The translations under genes and the position numbers were made by a program. A stretch of 64,000 nt of DNA. Source: Sulfitobacter faviae (GTDB lineage: Bacteria; Pseudomonadota; Alphaproteobacteria; Rhodobacterales; Rhodobacteraceae). Location: assembly GCF_029870955.1 (NCBI RefSeq), contig NZ_PGFQ01000001.1:2046001-2110000 (forward strand), in the 5' to 3' direction. Position 1 is the stretch's first letter; each line of letters opens with the position of its first letter. The notes beneath the pieces are model-generated. The model made no database searches and was not told the origin of the DNA. It saw nothing but the letters and a program-made list of their open reading frames with translations. Shown in pieces: positions 37,969 through 49,301 of the stretch.

Positions 37969-39507
37969 ATGGGTATCCAAGCAGCAGAGATTTCTGCGAT
38001 CCTGAAGGACCAGATCAAGGATTTCGGTCAGGAAACCGAAGTGGCCGAAGTGGGTCGCGTTCTCTCCGTCGGTGACGGTATCGCCCGCGTCTATGGTCTG
38101 GACAACGTTCAGGCCGGTGAAATGGTCGAATTCCCCGGCGGCATTCAGGGCATGGCCCTGAACCTCGAAGCCGACAACGTGGGTGTCGTTATCTTCGGCT
38201 CCGACCGCGACATTACCGAAGGCGACACCGTCAAGCGCACCAACTCCATCGTGGACGTGCCAATCGGTGACGAACTGCTGGGCCGCGTTGTTGACGGTCT
38301 GGGCAACCCCATCGACGGCAAAGGCCCCATCGGCGCCACCAAGCGCGGCATCGCCGACGTGAAGGCACCGGGCATCATCCCGCGTAAATCCGTGCACGAG
38401 CCGATGGCCACTGGCCTCAAGTCCGTTGACGCCATGATCCCGATCGGCCGTGGCCAGCGTGAGCTGATCATTGGCGACCGTCAGACCGGCAAGACCGCCG
38501 TCGCGCTCGACGCGATGCTGAACCAGCAGCAGGTCAACGAAGCCGCTGGCGACGACGAGAGCAAGAAGATGTACTGCGTCTACGTCGCGATCGGTCAGAA
38601 ACGCTCGACCGTGGCGCAGCTGGTGAAAAAGCTCGAAGAGACGGGCGCGATCGACTACTCCATCGTCGTGGCCGCCACCGCTTCCGAGCCCGCGCCGATG
38701 CAGTTCCTCGCGCCCTATGCCGCCACCGCGATGGCCGAGCATTTCCGCGACAACGGCCGCCACGCGCTGATCATCTACGATGACCTCTCCAAGCAGGCCG
38801 TGTCCTACCGTCAGATGTCCCTGCTGCTGCGCCGCCCGCCGGGCCGCGAAGCTTACCCGGGCGACGTTTTCTACCTCCACTCCCGCCTGCTTGAGCGTTC
38901 CGCGAAGCTGGGTGACGAAGCTGGCAACGGCTCTCTGACCGCGCTGCCGATCATTGAGACCCAGGGTGGCGACGTGTCCGCCTTTATTCCGACCAACGTG
39001 ATCTCGATCACCGACGGTCAGATCTTCCTTGAGACCGAACTGTTCTACCAAGGCATCCGTCCCGCCGTGAACACCGGTCTGTCGGTTTCGCGTGTTGGCT
39101 CCTCGGCCCAGACCAAGGCGATGTCCTCGGTCGCCGGTCCGGTGAAGCTGTCGCTGGCCCAGTACCGCGAAATGGCGGCCTTCGCGCAGTTCGGCTCCGA
39201 CCTCGACGCCGCGACCCAGCAGCTGCTGAACCGTGGTGCGCGTCTGACCGAACTGATGAAGCAGCCGCAGTACGCGCCGCTGACCAACTCGGAAATCGTC
39301 TGCGTGATCTACGCCGGTACCCACGGCTATCTCGACAAGGTGGACATCTCGGACGTTGGCCGCTTCGAAGCGGGTCTGCTGGCGCATCTGCGCAGCAAGC
39401 ATGACGACCTTCTCAAGGACATCACCAACAACGACCGCAAGGTCAAAGGCGAGTTGGAAGAGAAGATCAAAGCCGCCATCGACGGTTTCGCCGCCGACTT
39501 CGCTTAA
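37969..39507 (+). CDS. atpA: ATP synthase F1 subunit alpha
   Basis: The alpha subunit is the non-catalytic, nucleotide-binding subunit of the F1 hexamer. At 512 residues it has P-loop [15 protein letters not shown] near residue 170, [22 protein letters not shown] near the N-terminus, the alpha-type [18 protein letters not shown] and the end region ALTTLLKRRPPGR-like [20 protein letters not shown]. The start is ATG 37969, right after the atpH stop. Confidence 0.98.
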   Translation: MGIQAAEISAILKDQIKDFGQETEVAEVGRVLSVGDGIARVYGLDNVQAGEMVEFPGGIQGMALNLEADNVGVVIFGSDRDITEGDTVKRTNSIVDVPIGDELLGRVVDGLGNPIDGKGPIGATKRGIADVKAPGIIPRKSVHEPMATGLKSVDAMIPIGRGQRELIIGDRQTGKTAVALDAMLNQQQVNEAAGDDESKKMYCVYVAIGQKRSTVAQLVKKLEETGAIDYSIVVAATASEPAPMQFLAPYAATAMAEHFRDNGRHALIIYDDLSKQAVSYRQMSLLLRRPPGREAYPGDVFYLHSRLLERSAKLGDEAGNGSLTALPIIETQGGDVSAFIPTNVISITDGQIFLETELFYQGIRPAVNTGLSVSRVGSSAQTKAMSSVAGPVKLSLAQYREMAAFAQFGSDLDAATQQLLNRGARLTELMKQPQYAPLTNSEIVCVIYAGTHGYLDKVDISDVGRFEAGLLAHLRSKHDDLLKDITNNDRKVKGELEEKIKAAIDGFAADFA

Positions 39508-39522
39508 ACGGGAGATAAGGCA

Positions 39523-40404
39523 ATGCCAAATCTCAAGGACCTGAAGAACAGGATCTCGTCGGTCAAATCGACCCGCAAGATCACCAAGGCCATGCAAATG
39601 GTTGCCGCGGCGAAACTTCGCCGCGCGCAGGAGGCTGCCGAGGCTTCGCGTCCCTATTCTGAGCGGTTCAATGCCGTGATGGCAGGGCTCGCGGCCAGCG
39701 TCGGCGGTTCCGACAGCGCGCCCAAGCTGCTCAGCGGCACGGGTGAAGACAAGGTGCATCTGCTGGTGGTCATGACCGCCGAACGCGGGCTGTGCGGCGG
39801 CTTCAACAGCAACATCGCGAAGAAGGCCAAGGCCCATGCGCGCGATCTGCTGGCCCAGGGCAAAGAGGTGAAAATCCTCACCGTTGGTAAGAAGGGCCGC
39901 GACGCGCTGCGCCGCGATCTGGGCGATCATCTGGTGGGCCATGTTGACCTCAGCGAAGTCAAAAAGATCGGCTACGGCGACGCGCAGAACATCGCGCAGG
40001 ACGTGCTGAACCGCTTTGACGCGGGCGAATTTGACGTGGCGACGATCTTCTACGCGAAGTTCGTCAACGTGGTCATGCAGACGCCGACGGCGCAGCAGAT
40101 CATCCCCGCCAAATTCGACGGCGAAGAAGGCGACGACAGCGCAGCGTCCACATTGTTCGACTATGAACCCAGCGAAGAGGCGGTCTTGGCCGACCTTCTG
40201 CCGCGCGGGGTCGCCACGGCGATCTTCTCGGCTCTGCTGGAGAACGGTGCATCCGAACAGGGTGCCCGGATGTCGGCGATGGACAACGCCACACGCAACG
40301 CGGGCGAGATGATCGACAAGCTGACCATTGAGTACAACCGCTCGCGTCAGGCTGTCATCACCAACGAGCTGATCGAAATCATTTCCGGCGCGGAAGCGCT
40401 GTAA
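39523..40404 (+). CDS. atpG: ATP synthase F1 subunit gamma
   Basis: The gamma subunit is the rotating central stalk. At 293 residues it has the N-terminal helix [31 protein letters not shown], the conserved [15 protein letters not shown] near residue 85 and the C-terminal helix [17 protein letters not shown]. It lies 15 bases after atpA and 18 bases before atpD. Confidence 0.97.
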   Translation: MPNLKDLKNRISSVKSTRKITKAMQMVAAAKLRRAQEAAEASRPYSERFNAVMAGLAASVGGSDSAPKLLSGTGEDKVHLLVVMTAERGLCGGFNSNIAKKAKAHARDLLAQGKEVKILTVGKKGRDALRRDLGDHLVGHVDLSEVKKIGYGDAQNIAQDVLNRFDAGEFDVATIFYAKFVNVVMQTPTAQQIIPAKFDGEEGDDSAASTLFDYEPSEEAVLADLLPRGVATAIFSALLENGASEQGARMSAMDNATRNAGEMIDKLTIEYNRSRQAVITNELIEIISGAEAL

Positions 40405-41847
<1,443 letters not shown>

Positions 41848-41859
41848 GGAGCGCTGACA

Positions 41860-42300
41860 ATGGCAGACACAATGCAATTCGACCTCGTTTCGCCGGAACG
41901 GCGGCTGGCATCGATGCAGGTGACGGCCGTGCAGATTCCGGGCACCGAGGGCGACATGACGGCCATGGCCGATCATGCGCCCACCATCACCACCCTGCGT
42001 CCGGGCCTTCTGCGCGTGGAAGGGCCGGAGGGCACGACCGAATATGTCGTGACCGGCGGCTTCGCCGAAATCGGCGGGCAGGGCGGCGTGTCTGTGCTGG
42101 CGGAACGTGCCGTGGCGCGTGCCGACATGACGCAGGAGCAGATGGACAGCATGGTGGCAGAGGCGCATGCCGTCTACACCCGCGCCAAGGACAACTGGGA
42201 GAATGAGCCCGGCCCCGTGGATGACGCCGCCAAGCTGCTCTCCGATATGGTTGCCGTGGGTGATCACATCGGGTTGTCGAGCAAGCAGCCCAACCTGTAA
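41860..42300 (+). CDS. atpC: ATP synthase F1 subunit epsilon
   Basis: Epsilon binds the gamma base and inhibits ATP hydrolysis. The 146-residue protein has the N-terminal beta sandwich ([41 protein letters not shown]) and a helical end ([19 protein letters not shown]). It closes the operon. An intrinsic terminator follows 18 bases after the stop. Confidence 0.96.
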   Translation: MADTMQFDLVSPERRLASMQVTAVQIPGTEGDMTAMADHAPTITTLRPGLLRVEGPEGTTEYVVTGGFAEIGGQGGVSVLAERAVARADMTQEQMDSMVAEAHAVYTRAKDNWENEPGPVDDAAKLLSDMVAVGDHIGLSSKQPNL

Positions 42301-42317
42301 TGCGTTGAAAATTCGTG

Positions 42318-42350
42318 AAAAGCCCCGCTTCGGCGGGGCTTTTTGCTTTT
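42318..42350 (+). terminator. Intrinsic terminator of the F1 ATP synthase operon
   Basis: AGCCCCGC (42321-42328), a TTCG tetraloop and GCGGGGCT (42333-42340) form a perfect eight-base stem. It is preceded by AAA and followed by TTTT. Confidence 0.95.
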
Positions 42351-42410
42351 CTGCCTCTCGCTGCTGCGGCATCATTGTGCAGTGATCGAAAAAGCGGGTA
42401 GGCTAGGGAT

Positions 42411-42761
42411 ATGAAACGACTGCGCAGCCATACCATCGGCGTGGACAATGGCGATGTCATGCTGTTTTCCGAGTTCGAAGACGGCGGTTCGATGTGGACG
42501 GGTCATGGCCAGCGTGAGCGCCGCCGCCGGATCAATTTTTCCGAACCCTTCCGAGAGCCGCCGCATGTTCAGGTCACGATGTCGCTTTGGGACATCGACG
42601 CCAGCACCGTCACCCGCGCCGACATCTGCGCCGAGGCGGTGACCGAGGCGGGCTTTGACATGGTGTTCCGCACATGGGGCGACACCCGCGTCGCACGGGC
42701 GCGGCTGGCTTGGACGGCGATTGGATCACTGGGGGAGGAGGATGACTGGGTCATCGGCTAG
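42411..42761 (+). CDS. H-type lectin domain protein
   Basis: The 116-residue protein has no signal peptide or membrane helix. After MKRLRSHTIGVDNGDVMLFSEFEDGG, it carries the H-type lectin pattern INFSEPFREPPHVQVTMSLWDID, VTEAGFDMVFRTWGDTRVARARLAWTAIG. This fold binds N-acetylgalactosamine in snail and Dictyostelium lectins. A cytoplasmic sugar-binding protein directly after the ATP synthase terminator is unusual. I recall the same neighbour in other Rhodobacterales. Its role is unknown. An upstream gap of 60 bases after the terminator would hold its own promoter. Confidence 0.8.
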   Translation: MKRLRSHTIGVDNGDVMLFSEFEDGGSMWTGHGQRERRRRINFSEPFREPPHVQVTMSLWDIDASTVTRADICAEAVTEAGFDMVFRTWGDTRVARARLAWTAIGSLGEEDDWVIG

Positions 42762-42782
42762 GCCCGTCGCTTCGGCGGGAGG

Positions 42783-42814
42783 GGCCCAAAAGGCGCGGGC
42801 GGCCCGTTTGGGCC
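42783..42814. terminator. Hairpin between the lectin gene and prs, possible bidirectional terminator
   Basis: GGCCCAAA (42783-42790) pairs perfectly with TTTGGGCC (42807-42814) around a 16-base GC-rich loop. It lies between two convergent genes. No clear T run follows on either strand, so confidence is low. Confidence 0.4.
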
Positions 42815-42837
42815 AACCCTAGATCACAGCACGCGGC

Positions 42838-43857
42838 TTAGCTCGCGGCATACATCCCGTCATAGATCGGGCCCAGCGTTTCCGCCTCGAACAGCGAGGA
42901 GACGGAGGTGCCGTTCCAGATGTTCAGGATCGCTTGGGCGAACATCGGCGCGGTGGGCACGATGCGGATGTTCGGCGCTTTCTTAACCGCGGGGGTCGGC
43001 GCGATGCTGTCGGTGATGACCAGCGATTTCATGACCGAATTGGCCACACGTTCGACCGCCGGGCCGGACATGACGCCGTGGGTGATGTAGGAGTGCACCT
43101 CCTTGGCGCCGTTCTCCAACAGCACTTCGGCGGCTTTGCAGAGCGTGCCCGCGGTGTCGCAGATGTCGTCCACGATCAGGCAGGTCTTGCCCTTCACATC
43201 GCCGATCACGGTCATCTCGGCCACTTCGCCCGCTTTCTCGCGGCGTTTGTCGACGATCGACAGGGGGGAGTTGATCCGCTTGGCCAGTTCACGCGCGCGG
43301 GCCACACCGCCGACGTCGGGGCTGACGACCATCAGCTCATCCATACGGTCTTTGAAAGCGTCCTTGATATCCAGCGCAAAGATCGGGGAGGCGTAGAGGT
43401 TGTCGACCGGAATGTCGAAGAAGCCTTGGATCTGCGCGGCGTGCAGGTCCATGGTCAGGATCCGCTCGATCCCGCTGCCGGTCAGCATGTTGGCGACCAT
43501 TTTGGCGGTGATCGGCGTGCGCGCCTTGGTGCGGCGGTCCTGACGGGCGTAGCCGAAATAGGGCAGCACCGCAGTGACCCGCGCGGCAGAGGATCGGCGC
43601 AGCGCATCGGCCATGATCATCAGTTCCATCAGGTTGTCGTTCGCGGGGTTCGACGTGGGCTGGATAATGAACATATCCTCGCCGCGCACGTTCTCATAAA
43701 CCTCGACGAAAATCTCGCCGTCGTTGAACCGCTCGACCCGTGCATCGACAAGGCCGACATTGACGCCGCGGTGCAGCGACATGCGCCGCGCGATGGCCTT
43801 GGCAAGCGGCATATTGGCATTGCCTGAGATCAGTTTAGGTTCTGAAGTGCGTGGCAT
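42838..43857 (-). CDS. prs: Ribose-phosphate pyrophosphokinase
   Basis: Prs makes PRPP from ribose 5-phosphate and ATP for nucleotide, histidine and tryptophan synthesis. The 339-residue protein has [15 protein letters not shown], the flexible loop [20 protein letters not shown], the [20 protein letters not shown] motif and the PRPP loop [19 protein letters not shown]. The start is ATG 43857. Histidine and purine genes in this window (hisC, purE, purK) depend on its product. Confidence 0.97.
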   Translation of the reverse strand: MPRTSEPKLISGNANMPLAKAIARRMSLHRGVNVGLVDARVERFNDGEIFVEVYENVRGEDMFIIQPTSNPANDNLMELMIMADALRRSSAARVTAVLPYFGYARQDRRTKARTPITAKMVANMLTGSGIERILTMDLHAAQIQGFFDIPVDNLYASPIFALDIKDAFKDRMDELMVVSPDVGGVARARELAKRINSPLSIVDKRREKAGEVAEMTVIGDVKGKTCLIVDDICDTAGTLCKAAEVLLENGAKEVHSYITHGVMSGPAVERVANSVMKSLVITDSIAPTPAVKKAPNIRIVPTAPMFAQAILNIWNGTSVSSLFEAETLGPIYDGMYAAS

Positions 43858-43959
43858 AGGGGCTCCGGGGCAGCGGTAGGTTGCAGATTCGTGACGTTGA
43901 CACCGCTTAGCATGCGCTTACGGTCGGGCAAAGCTGCACCGCCCCCGAAGGAGAGCCAA

Positions 43960-44554
43960 ATGGCCCGGATCGACTATTTTTTCGCAACGCTGTCACCCTA
44001 TTGCTACCTCGCCGGGAATCGGCTTGAGGCGATTGCCGAAAAGCACGGGGCCGAAATCGTTTACAAACCTTTCGACATCGTGGCCGCTTTCCCGCGCACT
44101 GGCGGACTGCCCCCGGCAGAGCGTCACCCCAGCCGGAATGAATACCGCGCCCAAGACCTGCCGCGGCAGGCACGCAAGCTGGGCCTGCCCTTCAACCTCA
44201 AGCCCGCGCATTGGCCGACGAATGGCGCGCCCGCGGCCTATGCGGTGATCGCGGCGCAGAACGCGGGCGGGGGCGATTTGGGCAAGCTGACCCATGCCAT
44301 CACCCGCGCCGTCTGGGCCGAGGAAAAGGACATCGGCCATGACGATGTGGTCCGCGCCTGTCTGAGTGAGGCGGGGTTCGATCCCGCGCTGGCCGACAGC
44401 GGGCTGTTGCAGGGGCAGAAACCTATGCCGCGAACCTTGAAGAGGCCGTCGCGCAGGGTGTCTTTGGCGCGCCGTTCTATATCGTCGGAGATCAGAAGTT
44501 CTGGGGCAGGACCGTTTGGAAGACCTCGACCTGCACCTCGGGGGCAAGCTGTGA
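43960..44554 (+). CDS. 2-hydroxychromene-2-carboxylate isomerase family (DsbA-like fold); frame broken twice
   Basis: The protein belongs to the kappa-class GST/HCCA isomerase group with a thioredoxin-like fold. ATG 43960 has GAAGGAGA just upstream. It begins ARIDYFFATLSPYCYLAGNRL, with Ser-Pro at the glutathione-binding spot. The frame slips at GGGG 44412-44415 (after GLLQG) and at C 44507 (after FWG). Adding G and C restores AETYAANLEEAVAQGVFGAPFYIVGDQKFWGQDRLEDL and a stop at 44552-44554, for 198 residues. As written, the frame would falsely fuse with the next gene. The substrate is unknown. Confidence 0.85.
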
Positions 44555-45348
44555 CCCCAGAGATTAACGCGCGCCGTTTTGGTCACGGCCCGCGCCCGGC
44601 CTTGGCGATCCATTGCTCGCTGGCGCATTCCGGCGCGTGGCGGGGCATCGGGGCGGCGCTGTCGGATGAGATGACCCTGCGCGCCTTCGACCTGCCGATG
44701 CACGGGCGGTCGGGCGATTGGGACGGGCAGGGCAATATCCACGACGTGGCGACCGAGATGGCGCTGAGCCTGCTCGAAGCGCCGATGGACCTGATCGGCC
44801 ATTCCTTTGGCGCGACGGTGGCGATGCGGTTGGCGATCGAGCATCCCGAACTGGTGCGCAGCATCACACTGATCGAGCCGGTCTATTTCGCCGCCGCCAA
44901 ACAGGATGATCCCGAGGCGATGGCCGAATACAACGAACAGAACGCGGCCTTTGAGGCGGCTTTAGCCGGCGGCGACGCGGAAACCGCCGCGCGGCTGTTC
45001 AACCGCGTTTGGGGCGATGGCACGAAATGGGATCAAATCCCTGAGCCGACCCGCGCCTATATGGTCGACCGCATCGGCTTCATCCCCGCCTCTTCGCCCT
45101 TTTTGGGCGAGGATAGCGCGGGGTTGCTGGCGCCGGGTATGTTCGACCGTGCGTCGATGCCCGCGCTTTTGGTCGAAGGCAGCGCCTCTCCCAAGGCGGC
45201 CCATGCGATCAACGCGTCGCTGATGCGCCGCTTGCCGGACGTGCGGCGTGTTTCGGTCGAGGGGGCAGGGCATATGGTGCCCATCACCCATGCTGCCGAG
45301 GTCGCCGAGGCGATCCGTGATTTCCTGAAGGACGTGCCGCTGGCGTGA
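44551..45348 (+). CDS. Alpha/beta hydrolase
   Basis: GTG 44551 overlaps the upstream stop (GTGA), giving 265 residues that begin TPEINARRFGHGPRPALAI. Family features are HCSLAHSGAWRGIG (oxyanion region), the nucleophile elbow IGHSFGATVAMRLA and the catalytic His in GAGHMVPITHAAEVAEAI. No signal peptide is present. Substrate and natural partner are unknown. Coupling to the glutathione-type isomerase suggests a shared catabolic or detoxifying role. Confidence 0.85.
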   Translation: MTPEINARRFGHGPRPALAIHCSLAHSGAWRGIGAALSDEMTLRAFDLPMHGRSGDWDGQGNIHDVATEMALSLLEAPMDLIGHSFGATVAMRLAIEHPELVRSITLIEPVYFAAAKQDDPEAMAEYNEQNAAFEAALAGGDAETAARLFNRVWGDGTKWDQIPEPTRAYMVDRIGFIPASSPFLGEDSAGLLAPGMFDRASMPALLVEGSASPKAAHAINASLMRRLPDVRRVSVEGAGHMVPITHAAEVAEAIRDFLKDVPLA

Positions 45349-45352
45349 ACGT

Positions 45353-46387
45353 TTAGAAGTGGCTCAGGAACTGGTCGATCTGCTCACGGCTGATCGACCA
45401 GTCGCAGACCATGCGCGCCGCGACCATCTCCTCTTCGTCGCCGTCGAGCGTGCCGTCCCACAGATAATAGCGCGCGCCCGTTTCATGCAGCTTGCGGTGG
45501 ATGGCGCGGGGGAAACGGGCGAAGATCATGTTCGCCGCAGGCTCATGCAGGAATTCCGCTCCCGCCGCGCGCAGCCCTTGGGCAAGATGGGCCGCATTGG
45601 CATTGGCCGCTTTGGCTGTTTCCAACCATGTGCCATCTGCAAGGTAGCCCGCCATCTGGGCCGAGAGATACCGATGTTTGGAGAAGAGATGCGCCCCGCG
45701 TTTGCGGCGCAATTCGAACTCCCACGCCTTTTTTGGGTCGAAGAAGACCACGGCTTCGACACCCATGCAGCCGTTCTTGGTGCCGCCAAAGCTCACCACA
45801 TCGACGCCCGATTTCCACGTCATCTCAGCCGGGGTGCAGCCCAAGGCCACCAGCGCATTGGCAAAACGCGCGCCGTCCATATGGACGGGCAGGTCGTACT
45901 CCTTGGCCACCGCGGTCAGCGCGCGCAGCTCTTCAAGGCTGTGCACCCCGCCGCGTTCCGTGACTTGCGTGATCGACACCGGACCGCGTTGCGGCGTGTG
46001 CACGTCGCCCGCCACCCGCGCGACGATGGCGCGGCGCAGGGCCTCGGGGGTCATCTTGTCCTCGGTCTCCACCAGCGTCAGCTTGGCTGCACCTGCGTAG
46101 AACTCGGGCGCGTTGCACTCATCCTCTTCGATATGCGCGACCTTGGAACAGAAGATCGTCTGCCACGGCTGGGTGTAGCAGGCCAGCGCCAGCGCATTGG
46201 CCGCGGTGCCGGTGGCAACGAGGTAGACCTCCGCCTCTGGCGCCTCGAACTGCTGCCTGATTTGGTCGCGAACCTCATCCATGATCGGGTCTTTGCCGTA
46301 GGGCATCGCGAAATCGGTATTGGCGGCAATCACGCGCTCCATCACCTTGGGGTGGACGGGACCGGCGTTGTCAGAGGCGAAAAACAT
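45353..46387 (-). CDS. ltaE: Low-specificity L-threonine aldolase family protein
   Basis: This PLP enzyme splits L-threonine or L-allo-threonine to glycine and acetaldehyde. The 344-residue protein has FASDNAGPVHPKVMERV at the start, VATGTAANALALACY, HMDGARFANALVALG and the PLP Lys in VVSFGGTKNGCMGVEA. I use ATG 46387, which overlaps the upstream stop by one base (TGATG); the longer start at 46420 lies inside the preceding gene. It is tail-to-tail with the alpha/beta hydrolase, 4 bases apart. Confidence 0.92.
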   Translation of the reverse strand: MFFASDNAGPVHPKVMERVIAANTDFAMPYGKDPIMDEVRDQIRQQFEAPEAEVYLVATGTAANALALACYTQPWQTIFCSKVAHIEEDECNAPEFYAGAAKLTLVETEDKMTPEALRRAIVARVAGDVHTPQRGPVSITQVTERGGVHSLEELRALTAVAKEYDLPVHMDGARFANALVALGCTPAEMTWKSGVDVVSFGGTKNGCMGVEAVVFFDPKKAWEFELRRKRGAHLFSKHRYLSAQMAGYLADGTWLETAKAANANAAHLAQGLRAAGAEFLHEPAANMIFARFPRAIHRKLHETGARYYLWDGTLDGDEEEMVAARMVCDWSISREQIDQFLSHF

Positions 46388-46857
46388 CAGGTGGGCTCCT
46401 CGATAATATGGTCTTCCCATTCTTCGAACGGGGTATCAAATTCGGACACGGTATCAAATTGCACGCTGACCCCGGCGTCATGCACGCTGTCCGGCGTGCC
46501 GGTCTTGAGTGGGTGCCACTCGGGCAGGGGCTTGCCCTCCCAGAGCAGGCGGTAAGCGCAGGTCTGGGGCATCCAATAGGCGTGGGTATCAAGGTTGTCG
46601 GGGCGCAGCACGATGCAGTCGGGCACGAATTCATGCCGGTTCTCGTAATGGACGCAGCGGCAGCTGCTGTCGTCAAGCAGGCGGCAGGCGACGCGGGTCA
46701 GGGCCACTTCGCCGCTGTCTTCGTCTTCGAGCTTGTTGAGGCAGCATTTGCCGCAACCGTCGCAGAGCGCTTCCCATTCGGTCTGGGACATCTCCGTCAG
46801 GGGTTTCTTCTCCCAGAACTTCGGGGTCAGGCCCTTGCGGGGGATCGGATCGCTCAT
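46387..46857 (-). CDS. YcgN family cysteine-cluster protein (UPF0260)
   Basis: The 156-residue protein has no signal peptide. It carries the conserved Cys cluster CDGCGKCCLNKLED, then VACRLLDDSSCRCVHY and a DCIVLRPDN segment, which could bind iron or zinc. I recognise the UPF0260/YcgN family. It is coupled at both ends: its ATG overlaps the ribF stop (ATGA), and its stop overlaps the ltaE start. Function is unknown. Confidence 0.88.
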   Translation of the reverse strand: MSDPIPRKGLTPKFWEKKPLTEMSQTEWEALCDGCGKCCLNKLEDEDSGEVALTRVACRLLDDSSCRCVHYENRHEFVPDCIVLRPDNLDTHAYWMPQTCAYRLLWEGKPLPEWHPLKTGTPDSVHDAGVSVQFDTVSEFDTPFEEWEDHIIEEPT

Positions 46858-47786
46858 AACGCCGCCAGAATGGTCCGGGCGCGGTTGCAGTCCTGCCCCA
46901 TCTGGGCGATCAGCGCATCGAGGCTGTCAAACTTCTCTTCGCCCCGCAGATGTTCGACCAGCCCGACCGAAAGTGGCGCGCCATAAAGGTCGCCTTTGAA
47001 GTCAAAGACATAGGTCTCGATATTGGCTTTGTTCTCACCGAACATCGGGCGGGTGCCGATGCTGGCCGCCCCGTGATAGCTGCCCTTATGCGGCCCCTCC
47101 AGCACGTCAGCCAGCACGGCATAGACGCCGAAGGCGGGCGGGTGCAGACCGTCGATGGACATATTCGCGGTGGGAAAGCCCAACTCGCGGCCACGCTGCT
47201 CACCCGAGATCACCGGCCCGTCGATGCGGTGCCAATGGCCCAGCATGGCGGCGGCCTCACGCGGCGCGCCGCGGGTCAGTGCTTCGCGGATGGCGGTCGA
47301 CGACACGGTCAGCTCATCGCGGGCCATCAGCGGGGCGATGGTGACGCCAAAGCCATATTGCACGCCGAAGCGAACCAGATCCTCAGCGGTACCTTCGCGG
47401 CCCTTGCCAAAGCAGAAGTCAGCGCCGACGACCACATGGGCCAGCCCCAGCCCTTCGTGCAGCACGTCGCGGGCAAAGGCCTCGGGCGAGAGGCCCGCCA
47501 GCGTGCTGTTGAAGGCCAGTTCATAGAGCCGTTTGACGCCGATCTTTTCCAGCCGATGCGCGCGGGCCTCGCGGCCCATCAGGCGAAAGGGCGGGGCGTC
47601 GGGGGCGAAATATTCGCGGGGATGCGGCTCAAAGGTGACGACGCCGAGCGGCGCGTCGGGGGCCGCCTGCTGCGCCAGTTCGATCACCGACCGGTGGCCA
47701 AGGTGCACGCCATCGAAATTGCCGATCGCGGCGGTGGCACCGCGATCTGGCAGGTCGACGAATTGATAATCTCGGATGATCCGCAT
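46854..47786 (-). CDS. ribF: Bifunctional riboflavin kinase/FAD synthetase RibF
   Basis: RibF phosphorylates riboflavin to FMN and adenylylates it to FAD. The 310-residue protein has the nucleotidyltransferase domain (IGNFDGVHLGHRSVIELA near residue 21, VVGADFCFGKGREG) and the C-terminal kinase domain (GRELGFPTANMSI, YHGAASIGTRPMFGE, KFDSLDALIAQMGQD). It heads the ribF-ycgN-ltaE run. Flavin supply fits the flavoproteins nearby (acyl-CoA dehydrogenase, ETF-QO). Confidence 0.95.
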   Translation of the reverse strand: MRIIRDYQFVDLPDRGATAAIGNFDGVHLGHRSVIELAQQAAPDAPLGVVTFEPHPREYFAPDAPPFRLMGREARAHRLEKIGVKRLYELAFNSTLAGLSPEAFARDVLHEGLGLAHVVVGADFCFGKGREGTAEDLVRFGVQYGFGVTIAPLMARDELTVSSTAIREALTRGAPREAAAMLGHWHRIDGPVISGEQRGRELGFPTANMSIDGLHPPAFGVYAVLADVLEGPHKGSYHGAASIGTRPMFGENKANIETYVFDFKGDLYGAPLSVGLVEHLRGEEKFDSLDALIAQMGQDCNRARTILAAL

Positions 47787-47848
47787 GCGCCTTGCCTAGC
47801 CGTGCTGCGGGGCAAGAGCAAGATGCACGGGCGGCGAAAACCGCCCGC

Positions 47849-48292
47849 TCAGTCGAGCTTGGCCGAGGGCGCGAGCACCGTGGCCTCTCCGGCCAGCACG
47901 GGTTTGCCGTCGACCGTACAGCGGCAGTCCATTTTCACGCGGCGTTTGGCGATGTCCATGTCGGTCACGGTGACTTCGGCCAGCACCATATCGCCGGGGC
48001 GCACGGGGCCGAGGAATTTGAGCGATTGCCCAAGGTAGATCGTGCCATGACCGGGCAGCTGTTCCCCGATCACCGCCGAGATCAGCCCGGCAGTCAGCAT
48101 CCCATGTGCGATGCGCCCCTCGAATATCGTCTCGCGGGCATAGTCGTCATCCAGATGCACCGGGTTGCGGTCGGTCGAGACCTGCGCGAAAAGTTCGATA
48201 TCCATATCGGTCACGACTTTGCGCAGATGGCGCGACATGCCGATTTCGATATCTTCGATGCAGATCGTCCCGCGTGGCATATTGTCCAACAT
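47849..48292 (-). CDS. MaoC-family (R)-hydratase
   Basis: This 147-residue hotdog-fold hydratase has the hydratase-2 motif with catalytic Asp and His in STDRNPVHLDDDYARETIF, followed by GRIAHGMLTAGLISAVIG. This type hydrates trans-2-enoyl-CoA to (R)-3-hydroxyacyl-CoA, so it could supply monomers to PHA synthesis like PhaJ. That role is inferred from the motif and from phaA/phaB in the same window. The start is ATG 48292, with AAGGAG 8 bases upstream. Confidence 0.88.
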   Translation of the reverse strand: MLDNMPRGTICIEDIEIGMSRHLRKVVTDMDIELFAQVSTDRNPVHLDDDYARETIFEGRIAHGMLTAGLISAVIGEQLPGHGTIYLGQSLKFLGPVRPGDMVLAEVTVTDMDIAKRRVKMDCRCTVDGKPVLAGEATVLAPSAKLD

Positions 48293-48381
48293 GACGGCTC
48301 CTTGGTAACAAAGTGACGCTATGCTGCGCCGAGTTGCAACTTTATTACTTCGCAGTTGCAGAAAATCAAGCTCTTTCTGGG

Positions 48382-49251
48382 TTAGCGCAGGAAGCCGATG
48401 GCATAGGTCGGGGCCGATGCCTCGCGGTCGAGATAGGCGCGGAGTTTGGCTTCGTCGGGCTGCTCGGTCGTGGCGGTTTCCGCGGCGGCCAGCCCCCGGT
48501 GATGAAGAGCGAATCGATGCCTTCGTCCATCGCGCCTTTGACATCCGTCAGGATGCCGTCGCCGATGGCGAGGATGCGGTTGTCGGGGATGTCGACCTCA
48601 AGCGCGGCAAGACGGCGGCGGGCGAGGTCGTAGATCGGGGCGTGGGGCTTGCCGAAATAGAGGCTTTCGCCCCCATTTCCGTATAGAGCGCAGCCAGCGC
48701 CCCGGCGCACCATTCGCGTACCTCGCCCCGGTCGACCACGATATCGGGGTTGGCGCAGAGCAGCTTCAGCCCGCGGGCGATGGCCTGCTCAAACTCGGGG
48801 CGCATGACTTCCGGGTCGGCCATGGCATCGACGGGGCCGGTGCAGACGATGCCCTCGGCCTGCGCCAGCGGGACGGTCTCGATCTCAACCGGGGCTTTCA
48901 GGATGGTCAGCGGCTCGAAAAACTTGCGCTCTCCGGGATGGCCGATGAACCAGACCTTTTCGCCCACGGCCCCCCGGAACATCGCTGACCGCGCGGAATC
49001 GCCGGAGGTGGCGATGCTGTCCCATGCGTCTTGCGGCACGCCGAATTGCTGCAACTGTTTCTCCACGCCTCCGCGGGGCGGGGGGAGTTGGTGACCAAGA
49101 CGACCTTGCCGCCGGTCTTGCGATAGGCCTGCAAGGCCGCCACCGCCGCGGGCAGCGCTTTGCGCCCGTCATGCACGCAGCCCCAAAGATCGACGAAAAG
49201 CGCGTCATATTGATCGGATACGTCGGGCAGAGCAGAGATAATGCGGGTCAT
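48382..49251 (-). CDS. HAD-family phosphatase (TIGR01459 type); frame broken three times
   Basis: The N-terminal HAD motif is YDALFVDLWGCVHDG and the C-terminal one is DNRILAIGDGILTDVKGAMDEG, matching the NagD-like TIGR01459 HAD hydrolases of Alphaproteobacteria. The frame breaks near 49066-49069 (after SPRPAEA), at the C run 48670-48674 (after YTEMG) and at 48493-48497 (after LFITGG). Adding one base at each restores SPRPAEAVEKQLQQF, YTEMGGESLYFGKPHAP and LFITGGLAAAETATTEQ, for 290 residues. The start is ATG 49251 and the stop is at 48382. The physiological substrate is unknown. Confidence 0.88.
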
Positions 49252-49301
49252 GGGGCGGCCTTTCAAAAAGTGAGGGCGGGCACTTGGCCCGCCCGATTGG
49301 C

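Noticed and set aside
43891-45348. A single fused isomerase-alpha/beta hydrolase protein
   Set aside because: The apparent fusion arises from two one-base losses in the isomerase. The restored stop (44552-44554) overlaps a GTG start, so two separate coupled genes fit better.
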